Shown piece after piece: positions 27,887-37,400 of a DNA stretch of 64,000 nucleotides. Within the stretch, counting starts at the first letter, position 1, and every line of letters begins with the position of its first letter. Source of the stretch: Endotrypanum monterogeii (Eukaryota; Euglenozoa; Kinetoplastea; Trypanosomatida; Trypanosomatidae). The stretch spans positions 104,921 to 168,920 of the forward strand of contig CM007318.1 of assembly GCA_000333855.2 (NCBI GenBank). The letters run 5' to 3'. Below the pieces are notes generated by a model. The model was not told the origin of the DNA. It searched no databases and saw only the letters and a program-made list of their open reading frames with translations. The position numbers and the translations under genes are program-made.

Positions 27887-30286
27887 ATGACCACTGCAGA
27901 GCAAACTAAGCAGCATCGTAAAATGGACGACACCCTTTTCGCAGATGGCGGTGGCCTCCTCACCAGCATGCTTCTCGCCGCTATCGTGCCGCTCCTATGC
28001 ATGCACTTCTTTTCATTTCTTCATCATACCTGGCCTAATTTTCTCTATCGGCGCCTCACTTCGTGGTTCGATCAGCAAGTTGCTACGGTGGAAGAGCGAG
28101 TGCACCCCAATCGCATCATTCAAGATGACCTCATGATCCACAGCATTATGGGATATGTTTCATACTGCTATGTGCGCACGCTTCAGCGTGGCCCCAACGC
28201 CTGCGATGCTGTAGCCGAAGCCGACTATGAGTACACTTTTGTCTTCGATAAGTCAGAGTTTTTTGAAGAAGAATGGGTGCCCTACTCGACACACTTCCAC
28301 ACACTCTACGGTCGTGTTATTGCCTCCTGCATGGAGCTCAGCGTTATCCCAACCTGCGGACACTCTATTCAAGTAGAACCGGGTTTGTTCGTGCGTTCAG
28401 CACTCAACAAACGGCTCACAGGCGGTGGTGGTGACGGGAACATCGAAGAACCTCAGTCAGGGTCCGATAGCAGTCAGGAAAGTTCTGAAGATGCTGACGG
28501 GGATACGTCATCCCGTGCGCCGGCCGTAGCACTTGACCGGGTTGATAGATTGAACAATTACCTGTTTTACAGCATGCGCAAGTACACGGAGGACATGGAC
28601 GAGCACCAGGAACCCTGCTCAGGTGCCAGAGTGGATGAGGTCTACTCAGAGAAGGGTCCTTTCGACCCGAATGCAAACAGGGCACACGGTCATAACCCAA
28701 AGCGCAGAGGTGCCCACCACGGCAGTTCGGAGTCGACCTTCTTTGACGACTCCGACCATGCGCCGGAGGAGCGTGTCATCATCCTCGAGTATCGTAGGCC
28801 ACTCCCACATGAGCGCTCTCAGGCCCTCTGCGAAAGTAAAAACCTCAGCGACGGTATTCAGAGCTACGACGCGTCGCGTTCAGCAGAAGATGTGATGGAG
28901 GGATTTCTAGGTCGTGTGCACGCGTGGTATCTCGGGCATGTTGCGCAGACTAAGACAACAGCGCTTATGGTGATCTACCCCTCTCTCAGGGTGACAACTG
29001 CTGCCAACGGTATCGTCGGTGCTGATAAGCCAAACCGCCGCTCGGGAGATACCAGTTTTTCAGGGAAGTGCTATGTTCTGGAAAGCGCAGTCCCAGTGGG
29101 TGAGGAGATGACCAGCTCGACCAATGCCACCGCCGCTGTGCCCAGAGGAGCGTCGCCGACGACGACGGTCGCGGGCGGTCATATAGGTCTCCGCTACACC
29201 AAACAGTCAAATAGGTGGCGAGGTAAAACATTCGCTTCCCTTTTTTTCCCTGGAAAAAAGCGGGTGCTGTCCATCCTCGACGAGTTTGTGGAGGAGCGTG
29301 GCCGCTTCGCCGTCCCGGGAGTGGCATCTCGGATTACCTTTTTTCTCCACGGTGCTCCCGGCACCGGCAAGACGTCCTTCGTGAAGGCTCTGGCGCGCTA
29401 TCTACGGAGAAATCTCGTGGTTGTCTCCATGAGCGCCATTGCAACAGTTGGTGAGCTACAGAGTGTGCTACAGCCCTTCGACATGGAGACCAGCACGTCC
29501 GAAGGGCAACGCGAAGACCAAAACCTCTTTAGCGTTCGCCCACATCAGTGTGTATACGTATTTGAGGACTTCGATGCGATGGGTAACGCCTGGGAAGCAT
29601 TAAAAATACGACGAGAACAACGGATGAGATTGGAGGAGGAGCAGCAGCAGCAGCGGCGGGAGGGGGCAACCTCCTCCTCCAGCAACGAGGGAGCAGGCAG
29701 CAAACAAAGTAATTGCGAAAAGTTGCCCTCGATGCTGCCTCTCTCATCTGCGGACTCGAGACGCCGCAACTCTCTCGGCAGGGGCAGCGATGACGACAGT
29801 GACAGTGATGACTCAAAAGGAAGTGAGGAGCTTCTCGAAAAGAGCGATGTGTACGAGCAGCTGGATCGCAACCACATCACTGTCGAGCGCTTCATCGATC
29901 TTTTCAACGGTCTCAACTTGCCAGACTCGTTTATTGCCGTCTTCACCACGAATCATCCCGAGAAGATCCACCCGCTCATCAAGTCCTCGGCCGCAATGGA
30001 TGTGACACTAGACTTGGGCATGCTCGACGAGGAGTGCGCCACGGAGATGGTGGAGCACTACTACGCCTTGGAGCTCGCCACGCAAGCAGTCGACGAAGGC
30101 AGTCGAGGGCACCTCTCTGCTTCACAGCTTGCGGATTTGCGTGCCGCGCTTCGAGTATTCAAAGAGGGCTCGAATGGACTTAGCGGGGCGCTGTTAGAAA
30201 AAATGTGCATTGAATGCAACACTGTCGCAACCTTGACGGCGCGACTCAGGTCGGTGGACTCGCTGGACGTGGTGGACGTGTTTTAG
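27887..30286 (+). CDS. BCS1-type AAA ATPase, membrane anchored
   Basis: 799-residue AAA ATPase of the BCS1 group. BCS1 in yeast and human is an inner-membrane mitochondrial translocase that inserts the Rieske protein into complex III; other members exist, so the exact substrate is inference. Seen: one N-terminal transmembrane segment (about residues 24-45), Walker A GAPGTGKT at 489-496, Walker B around 556-563 (VYVFEDFD), and the sensor-1 region FTTNHPEKIHPLI with N689. The stretch NGLNLPDSFIAVFTTNHPEKI is characteristic of BCS1. Odd: two long low-complexity insertions, an acidic Ser-rich one (about 185-210) and one of about 100 residues between Walker B and sensor 1 (about 575-660, with Glu/Gln and Ser/Asp runs). 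These make it nearly twice the usual length of about 420. A mitochondrial complex III chaperone is the default guess, but a divergent kinetoplastid paralog is possible. Confidence 0.8.
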   Translation: MTTAEQTKQHRKMDDTLFADGGGLLTSMLLAAIVPLLCMHFFSFLHHTWPNFLYRRLTSWFDQQVATVEERVHPNRIIQDDLMIHSIMGYVSYCYVRTLQRGPNACDAVAEADYEYTFVFDKSEFFEEEWVPYSTHFHTLYGRVIASCMELSVIPTCGHSIQVEPGLFVRSALNKRLTGGGGDGNIEEPQSGSDSSQESSEDADGDTSSRAPAVALDRVDRLNNYLFYSMRKYTEDMDEHQEPCSGARVDEVYSEKGPFDPNANRAHGHNPKRRGAHHGSSESTFFDDSDHAPEERVIILEYRRPLPHERSQALCESKNLSDGIQSYDASRSAEDVMEGFLGRVHAWYLGHVAQTKTTALMVIYPSLRVTTAANGIVGADKPNRRSGDTSFSGKCYVLESAVPVGEEMTSSTNATAAVPRGASPTTTVAGGHIGLRYTKQSNRWRGKTFASLFFPGKKRVLSILDEFVEERGRFAVPGVASRITFFLHGAPGTGKTSFVKALARYLRRNLVVVSMSAIATVGELQSVLQPFDMETSTSEGQREDQNLFSVRPHQCVYVFEDFDAMGNAWEALKIRREQRMRLEEEQQQQRREGATSSSSNEGAGSKQSNCEKLPSMLPLSSADSRRRNSLGRGSDDDSDSDDSKGSEELLEKSDVYEQLDRNHITVERFIDLFNGLNLPDSFIAVFTTNHPEKIHPLIKSSAAMDVTLDLGMLDEECATEMVEHYYALELATQAVDEGSRGHLSASQLADLRAALRVFKEGSNGLSGALLEKMCIECNTVATLTARLRSVDSLDVVDVF

Positions 30287-31894
30287 AGGTAACACGTCAA
30301 AGAGGTGAGGATGGATCCACGCATCGGAGCCTGGTAATGCTATGCGAGGTAGTGTGGTCTGCGCGTCATTCCCCAGCAATGCATTCTAGCAGTCCTAATA
30401 GAACACTGCCTTGGCCGTCAACGTTTCCTCGGAGCACGAATAAGGTTGAACGTATTACTTTTTCGTGCTCCTCACAGCTGCTCGTCTCGACCTGAAGAGC
30501 TTTTTCTTTTTTTTTTTCGCCCCCCCCCCTCCCTCCCTCCCTGCATTGGTCTCTGGCTGTACACGCAGCGTTTACACCCCAACGCTCTCCTGATGTGTTT
30601 TTTTTTTCGGGGGGGGGATGGACATCATCTCTGTGCTGAAGTGTCTATTCCTCAACCCTCTAGGGGACGGGGAGGAGGTGTGTGATGCAGTGTATCTCTC
30701 GAGTCTGTGTAGCCACTTTTCCTTCTATGTTTTCTCGCTGCGTGTGCGTATACGACGGTATTTCGGTCTCTGTGTCTACATTTCTCCCTCTTCGACATCC
30801 CTCCCATCACTCCCTATACACAGAGTCGTGCTGTGAGCTGTCGCTTACCCGAGTACTCACCGGCTGGCGAGGAAAGGCGTGCGGCGGGAAAAAAACGATG
30901 GGTTCTTTCTACTCATTGTTTTGCTTTAGGTACCTCATTTTTTTTTTGTGTGTGTGTCGTCTCTGCCATGCCATGGTTCTTCAATGTAAGTACACCGCTG
31001 CACAGACTTAGCTGATCCTCACCTTGCTCCACGTTTTTGCTTCCCTTGACAGTGACCTTAATTGCACCGATGTAGTGAAAGACGTGTTCCCTCTTCTTTC
31101 TTCTACGTCGCACCTCGCCGAGTTTGCGGTTTGGTGGAGGGAGGAGGATCCCCCCACACACACACACCACATCAGCCCTCCAAACTCGATTTCCCTCAAT
31201 CCCTTTGCTCAACCCCCCCCCAAAAAAAAAAAAATGATCGCGAGATACGCTCTCTTTCCAGCCTCCAGACGGTATCCAAACTGTCTGTTTCATTTAGCCT
31301 GTAGGGGAGAGGGGGGTGGAGTGGGCTCTCTCCTCGTGACAGGCCTCTTCGTCGATCAGACGCTCCAGTGCGTGTGGTGTATGTTAGGCCTCGCCCCCGA
31401 AATCGCGTATATTCTCACGGCGACGGAACCCCGCCACTCCTCCTGTCTTGACACCCCATCTATGTTTTTTTTTTTTCGTGCTGTACTTGAAATTCCCTTA
31501 ACTCTCCCTAACACGTCTACTCGCCATTGATCTGTATGTGTGTATTTTGTTTTCACCTTTTCTCCGTTTCCTACATCTTCTTCCAATGGCCTGTACATAT
31601 ACGCGGGTGTGCACACAACGCCGCTGCGTCAGGAGCCATCCGCTAACAGTCTCGTAAGATCTCTTTCCCTCTGTCTCCCTTTTCCCCCCTTTCTCTTCAC
31701 TCGTTTTCTCTCTCTGTGTGTGTGTGTGTGTGTATTTATATACCCCGTGGAGATACAGCAAGGAAAAATTAAAAAAAAAAAACGAAGGGGGAAAATCTTG
31801 TTGGGGTTCTCCGTGATACCCGTCAATCCTCTTGTAAACTCTTCCCAGTAGTTTCGTGTGCGCTTCTTAAAGCGTTTCGCTCCTCCTCGACAAG
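30287..31894. other. Spacer between the BCS1-like and eIF5 genes
   Basis: 1.6 kb with poly-C, poly-T and TG tracts (TG near 31717-31733) and no credible gene. The eIF5 acceptor lies at its 3' end. Confidence 0.7.
31820..31848 (+). promoter_or_regulatory. Trans-splice acceptor for eIF5
   Basis: Pyrimidine-rich stretch ending in TTCCCAG with the AG at 31847-31848, 46 bases before the start codon. Confidence 0.6.
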
Positions 31895-33046
31895 ATGGCG
31901 GCTCAAATGGTACCGGTCAACCCGGACAAGAAGAATGACGCATTTTATCGTTACATGATGCCCGCGGTACTCACCAAGGTGGAGGGTAGCGGTAACGGTA
32001 TCAAAACGGTGCTGCCGAACATCCAAGAAGTGTGCCTGGCGATCAACCGCCCTGAGGAGGTACTCATGAAATACTTCCAGTTTGAGCTCGGTGCACAGCG
32101 TACGGTTTCAACGAAGGACAACAAGTTCCTGTTGATGGGTGCCCACACCTCAGATCGCATGCAGGAAAAGATCTACGACTTCGTTCGCAAGTTTGTCTTG
32201 TGCAAGAGCTGCGGGAATCCTGAGACGGCGATCGATCTGGAAACTGGTAAGAGGGGCTCCGCCCATGTCAGCATGGTGTGTGGTGCCTGTGGTGTGCGAA
32301 CCAACTTCGAGGAGCACCGTACCAAGACGTTCATGGCGCAATACTACCTGAAGCACCCGGAGGAAGCAAAGGCAGCCAAGGGTGCTGCGGAGGCGCGAAA
32401 GAAAGAAGATGCCAGGGCCACTGAAGAGGCGGCTGCAACTCCAATGCCCGTGAGTGAGGTGGCTGGCAAGACGGTCCGCAAAGCAGCCGTCAAGTCGGAC
32501 CTTGTGGACGATCGAGAAGACCCCAAGTTCGTCTTCGCGCGCACGTTGAAGGAGTTGTGGGGAAAAAATGACGAGCTTGTCGGCTGCGCTGTGCGCCTGA
32601 TGAGTCAGTATAACCTGCCGGAGCACTACGGACCGCCGATGGTCCTGTCGGCATTGAAACTCGAGCACCGCGACGATCTCCTTTCGACGATGAAAACACA
32701 TGCGCGTCTGCTGAAGCGTGTATGCACGGTGCCGGAACTCTTCGCCCGTTCTGAGGGCTACGACGAGAAGGAGTTGACAGATTTTTACAAACGCGAAAAG
32801 AAGATTCAGAAGACTTTCCTGCGTGAGTGTGCGAAGGAGTTTGCGACCAGCTACACCTCAGATAAGTTCGCCGTTCTGATCTTTATGCTTTTTGTTGAGG
32901 GAGTTCTGCGTGACCGCAGCATCGCCGATTGGGTCAACGACACGAAGAGTTTGGGCGATGTTGACTCGAAGGTGGAGGAGGAGATGCGCAAGAAGGTGGC
33001 ACCGATCGTTTCTTGGCTCGGGATGGACGTCAAGGCTGACGCGTAA
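31895..33046 (+). CDS. EIF5: Translation initiation factor eIF5
   Basis: 383-residue factor that stimulates GTP hydrolysis by eIF2 on the scanning 43S complex and links eIF2, eIF3 and eIF1A. Seen: the N-terminal domain begins with DAFYRYMMPAVLTKVEGSGN. R19 corresponds to the arginine (R15 in human) that acts as the GTPase-activating residue. A four-cysteine zinc ribbon follows (C103, C106, C129, C132), then an Ala/Glu/Lys-rich linker (about 150-210). The C-terminal HEAT-type W2 domain (about 215-380) holds aromatic and acidic blocks such as FVEGVLRDRSIADWV. The C-terminal tail is less acidic than in animals. Length is normal for the family. All key residues that I know of are present. Confidence 0.93.
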   Translation: MAAQMVPVNPDKKNDAFYRYMMPAVLTKVEGSGNGIKTVLPNIQEVCLAINRPEEVLMKYFQFELGAQRTVSTKDNKFLLMGAHTSDRMQEKIYDFVRKFVLCKSCGNPETAIDLETGKRGSAHVSMVCGACGVRTNFEEHRTKTFMAQYYLKHPEEAKAAKGAAEARKKEDARATEEAAATPMPVSEVAGKTVRKAAVKSDLVDDREDPKFVFARTLKELWGKNDELVGCAVRLMSQYNLPEHYGPPMVLSALKLEHRDDLLSTMKTHARLLKRVCTVPELFARSEGYDEKELTDFYKREKKIQKTFLRECAKEFATSYTSDKFAVLIFMLFVEGVLRDRSIADWVNDTKSLGDVDSKVEEEMRKKVAPIVSWLGMDVKADA

Positions 33047-33068
33047 AGCGTTACCAACGGTTGAGGAA

Positions 33069-33142
33069 ACATATATACACACATATATATACATATACAT
33101 ATATATATGTATGTATGTATGTCTCTGTGTATGTGTGTGTGT
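33069..33142. repeat. TA/TATG/TG microsatellite
   Basis: Compound simple repeat directly in the 3'UTR of eIF5: TA-rich, then GTAT units, then TG units. Confidence 0.85.
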
Positions 33143-34267
33143 GTTTATGAAGTCAGGAGAGGGAATTAGTGCTTGTGTGTGGTGCATTGGTCTGTCTGCA
33201 GTCAAGAGGAAAGGTAATAAAACCCTCGATTATCCGAATAGAGACACATGTACTTTTTTTTCCTCCCTCGCGGTGTGCATCTGTACAAGTGTCGGTTGTT
33301 GTTGTTTTTTTCTCGAGGGAGGGTGAGATGCTGAATGGGCTGGTGTCTGTGTGCAGGTGTGTGTATAAGTGACGCTGTTGCTCTTGGAAGGACTCGGAAA
33401 GTCTCGGACAGACACGGACGCATGCTTATAAACAGGAAAAAAAATGATGATAATCTTTAAAAGAAACGGAAAAAAAAATTAATATATATATATATACCAC
33501 GAAACCAAACTCTCACACGTCCGAGGGAAAGGTGAAACGGGAGAGTGACAGGACGGGCATATCTGTCTGTTTGTGCGCCTTGCTTGATTTCTAGGACAGG
33601 GGGGAAAGAGAGGTGGGGAGGTCAAAATAAGAGAAAAGTTCTGTTGTACTCGTTGCTGCTTTCTCTTTTTTTTTTTGAAGGGAGAGCAGTTAGTGTATAC
33701 CATGTCTTCTCTGTTGTGGATTCCTACACGCTGCGTGCGCCATCCTCCTCCACAGCTTTCAGGACTCCCACTCCCCCCCCCGCCACGGCGTAACTGCAAG
33801 GATCTTGTGGAGGGATCGATGACACCGCGAGAGCCTACCTCTTTGCACGCGTTCAATGTGGTAGCGAACGAATGGTGTGCTTGTGTCTTCGACCATTGTG
33901 TCATCTCTATGAAAAAAAAAAACAGAGGTGTATTGCTACGGTATACCCGAGATCCTTTATTTTGTCGACCCCTTTCTCTGCCCTCCTCCTCCTCCTTTCT
34001 TCTTTTTTTTTTTCGGTTTCACTGTCTCTCATAATTCGTTTTGCTTCCGTCGACAGCTTTGTCTCTGTACATCGCAGTACTGCCTTTGCATCTTGTATGC
34101 CGAAGTGAACATCTGAATGTGTGTATGTGTAGATGCTCAACCACCGAGGGTATTTAGCCGCATAACTAGATTATTTAATCGCTCGAGAGTCTTTGTAAGT
34201 GTGCGTGTGTGTTTTCATGTGCGCCAAGAACGGCCTGGGGTGATTTTTTTTTTCTGTACACGTGCGC

Positions 34268-34335
34268 TCACTTTCTTCTTCCCCCTCTCCACCCCCCCCC
34301 CCCTCTTGACTTCCTTGACGCTAATTTCCAACGAG
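34268..34335 (+). promoter_or_regulatory. Trans-splice acceptor for RPC1
   Basis: Long C/T tract (including an uninterrupted C run near 34292-34302) followed by the first AG at 34334-34335, giving a 72-base leader. Confidence 0.55.
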
Positions 34336-34407
34336 TGAGTTGAAGCACATACGCACACACAGCTTCACCCCTAAACAAACACGCAGAAGCGGGCACGTGG
34401 GCACGCA

Positions 34408-37400
34408 ATGGCACACGCTGCAACCACGGCTGCGCGATTTGTGCAGCCGCTTCTGGATAAGCCGGTGGAGGTTACCTCGATCAAGTACAGTCTTCTCTCT
34501 GAGGACACCATTCACCGTCTTTCGGTCCTCCCATGCCGCCGTGTGATGGGTACCGAAAAAAGCTTTGGTGTCAACGATAGCCGGCTGGGCCCAAGCGATC
34601 GATTGTCGGTGTGTAACACCTGCGGCAAGCGCAGCACCGACTGCACGGGACACGCCGGCCACATCGACCTCGAGGCCCCCGTCTTTCACATCGGCTACTT
34701 CTCCGCGGTCATTCGAGTATGCCGCACAATCTGTAAGAGATGCTCCAACGTCCTCCTCACGCGAGAAGAGATGGATTACTTCCTGCGTCGATTGAGATCC
34801 ACAACACAGGAGCCACAGCAGCGCGCCGCTATAATTAAGGGCATACAGGAGGACGCCTACAAGACGCGCGTGTGCCTTGTGTGTGGCGCTGTGAACGGCA
34901 CGGTGCGACGTGTGCGGCCAATGCGCATCATACACGAGAAATATCTCGTCGATTTGAGGCGCGGGGAGCAGGCGAATGAGGACCCGACAACCTTCTTTCA
35001 GGAAGAGCTGCGCTCCGCTGTGATGCACAACTCGGAGATTGGCTCCCACAAGGAGTTCATTCACGAGTTTCTGCACCCACAACGCGTAAAGGAGCTGTTC
35101 GAGGCGATTCCACTTGAGCAAGTGCCCCTGCTTGGACTGCAACCGGGCACCAGTCCCTGTAGTTTAATCATTAGCACGTTGCTCGTACCTCCCGTCTGCG
35201 TGCGGCCTCGGGGCATGTCGTCAACTACTCATATCCGGGAAGATGACCTCACTACGCAATACAACGAAATCCTCATTTGCTCGGACATGATGAATGATGG
35301 TGCGAACGACGCTGCGCGCGGCGTGGAGACGTGGGAGTTGCTCCAGACACGTGTGGCACGACTGCTGGATGCGGCGCTGCCGGGGTTTCCAGCTCACCTG
35401 CGCACCGTTGAGTGCAAATCGTACGCGCAGCGCATGAAAGGCAAGCAGGGTCGCTTCCGAGGGAACCTGAGCGGAAAACGTGTCGACTTTTCTGGACGGT
35501 CTGTCATTTCGCCCGATCCAAACCTTCGCATCGACGAACTCGCCGTGCCACTGCGCGTTGCGCGTGTGCTGACGTACCCACAGCGTGTCTTCGCAGGAAA
35601 CATCAAACTCATGCGCCGGCTCGTGCGCAATGGTCCGCACGTGCACCCAGGTGCGCTCACTGTCTATCTCTCCAAAGAATGCTCTCGCAAGTCGCTGCGC
35701 AATGCTCGTGATCGCGAGGCCATCGCGGCCCGCCTTAGCATCGGCGACGTGGTGGAGCGACACGTAATGAATGGCGACTACGTTCTCTTCAATCGCCAGC
35801 CGTCGCTTCACCGCATTTCATTGATGGCCCACCGCGCGCGTGTGTTGCCTTTTCGTACTTTTCGGTTTAACGAGTGCTGCTGTGCGCCGTACAACGCCGA
35901 CTTTGATGGTGACGAGATGAACATCCATGTTGTGCAAACGGAAGAGGCCCGTGCAGAGGCCAAGGAGCTGATGCTGACGTCACACAATATCATCACCGCC
36001 AAGAACGGCGAGCCGATCATCGCGTGCACGCAGGACTTCCTTACCGCTGCCTACCTGGTGACCGCCCGCGACGCACTCTTCGACCGCGCCTCCTTCTCAC
36101 AGATGGTTTCGCACTGGCTAGGCGCTGAGACACAGTTCGCACTGCCGATTCCATCTATCCTGAAGCCAGCGGAGCTGTGGACTGGAAAGCAACTCATCGA
36201 GCTTATCCTTCGACCCACTCCAGCGACACAGCTGCTGCTCAACTTGGAGGCCAAAGCTCGCTTTTATTCAGGCAGTGGTGGACACGATGACCCGTCAGAG
36301 GGCTACGTAGCGTTCCTCGATTCCGTCTTTATCTCGGGGCGACTCGACAAGAAGCTGCTGGGTGGCGGCGCCAAGGACGGTCTTTTCGCCCGCCTTTACG
36401 CTCTCAGCGGAGGGGAAAAGACGGCGACGTGCATGTCGCGAATCGCACAGTTCACCGCTCGCTATCTGCAGAACTATGGATTCTCCCTTGGCCTCGGTGA
36501 TGTATCGCCAACGCCCTCACTCAACGAGAAAAAGGCGGCTGTACTCGCAGTATCCTTTGAGAAGTGCGATCACCTCATCTCCCTTGCCAAGACAGGTCGG
36601 CTCATCCCAAAACCTGGTATGAGCGTGAAGCAGAGTCTGGAGGCGATGTTAAATGGAGAGCTGTCGCAGGTGCGTGACGCGTGTGGCTCAGCCGCCATTC
36701 AGGCCTTAGATGCCAAGTCGAACGCGCCCCTTATCATGGTAAACTCGGGCAGTAAGGGCAGTGCCTTAAACACTGCACAAATGATGGCGTGTGTGGGGCA
36801 GCAAACGGTCAGCGGCAAGCGCATCATGAACGCCTTCCAGGACCGTGCCCTGCCACACTTTCCGCGTTTTGCCGAGGATCCCGCATCACGTGGGTTCGTG
36901 GCGAGCTCATTCTACTCCGGTCTGTCGCCGACAGAGTTTTTTTTTCACGGCATGGCTGGCCGTGAGGGTATTGTCGATACAGCTGTGAAGACCGCGGAGA
37001 CCGGCTACATCTACCGCCGTCTCAGTAAGGCCATGGAGAACCTCAGTGTTGGCTACGACGCATCTGTGCGTAGCGTTCAGGGAAACATTGTGCAACTGCG
37101 GTACGGCGAGGATGGCATGGACCCGTGGCTGATGGAGGGACCGCATGGAACACCGCTCAATCTTGATCAAGAGTGGCTCAGCAATCATGCCTCCTACGCA
37201 AGTTTTCGAAAGGAAATGAACTGCACTCTTCTCGAGAAAAACCGTAGTATTGCCCTAGCCACTTCATCCGACCCTCTGCTGAAGACGTATTGTAAACTCT
37301 ACGAGCAGTGGCACGCCGTGTCTATGCTCCCTTGCGAAGTGGAAGCCTTCGTAAGTGGTCTCCTACACGCAGATCCGGTGACGCTCTCGTCCTGTGTGCA

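Larger units (their letters stand above)
33047..34407. other. Spacer between eIF5 and RPC1
   Basis: TA/GTAT microsatellites just after the eIF5 stop, A-rich and T-rich tracts, and no gene. The acceptor for RPC1 lies at 34334-34335. Confidence 0.7.

Noticed and set aside
32150..32701. Minus-strand open frame of 183 codons
   Set aside because: It is the antisense shadow of eIF5, whose plus-strand identity is certain.
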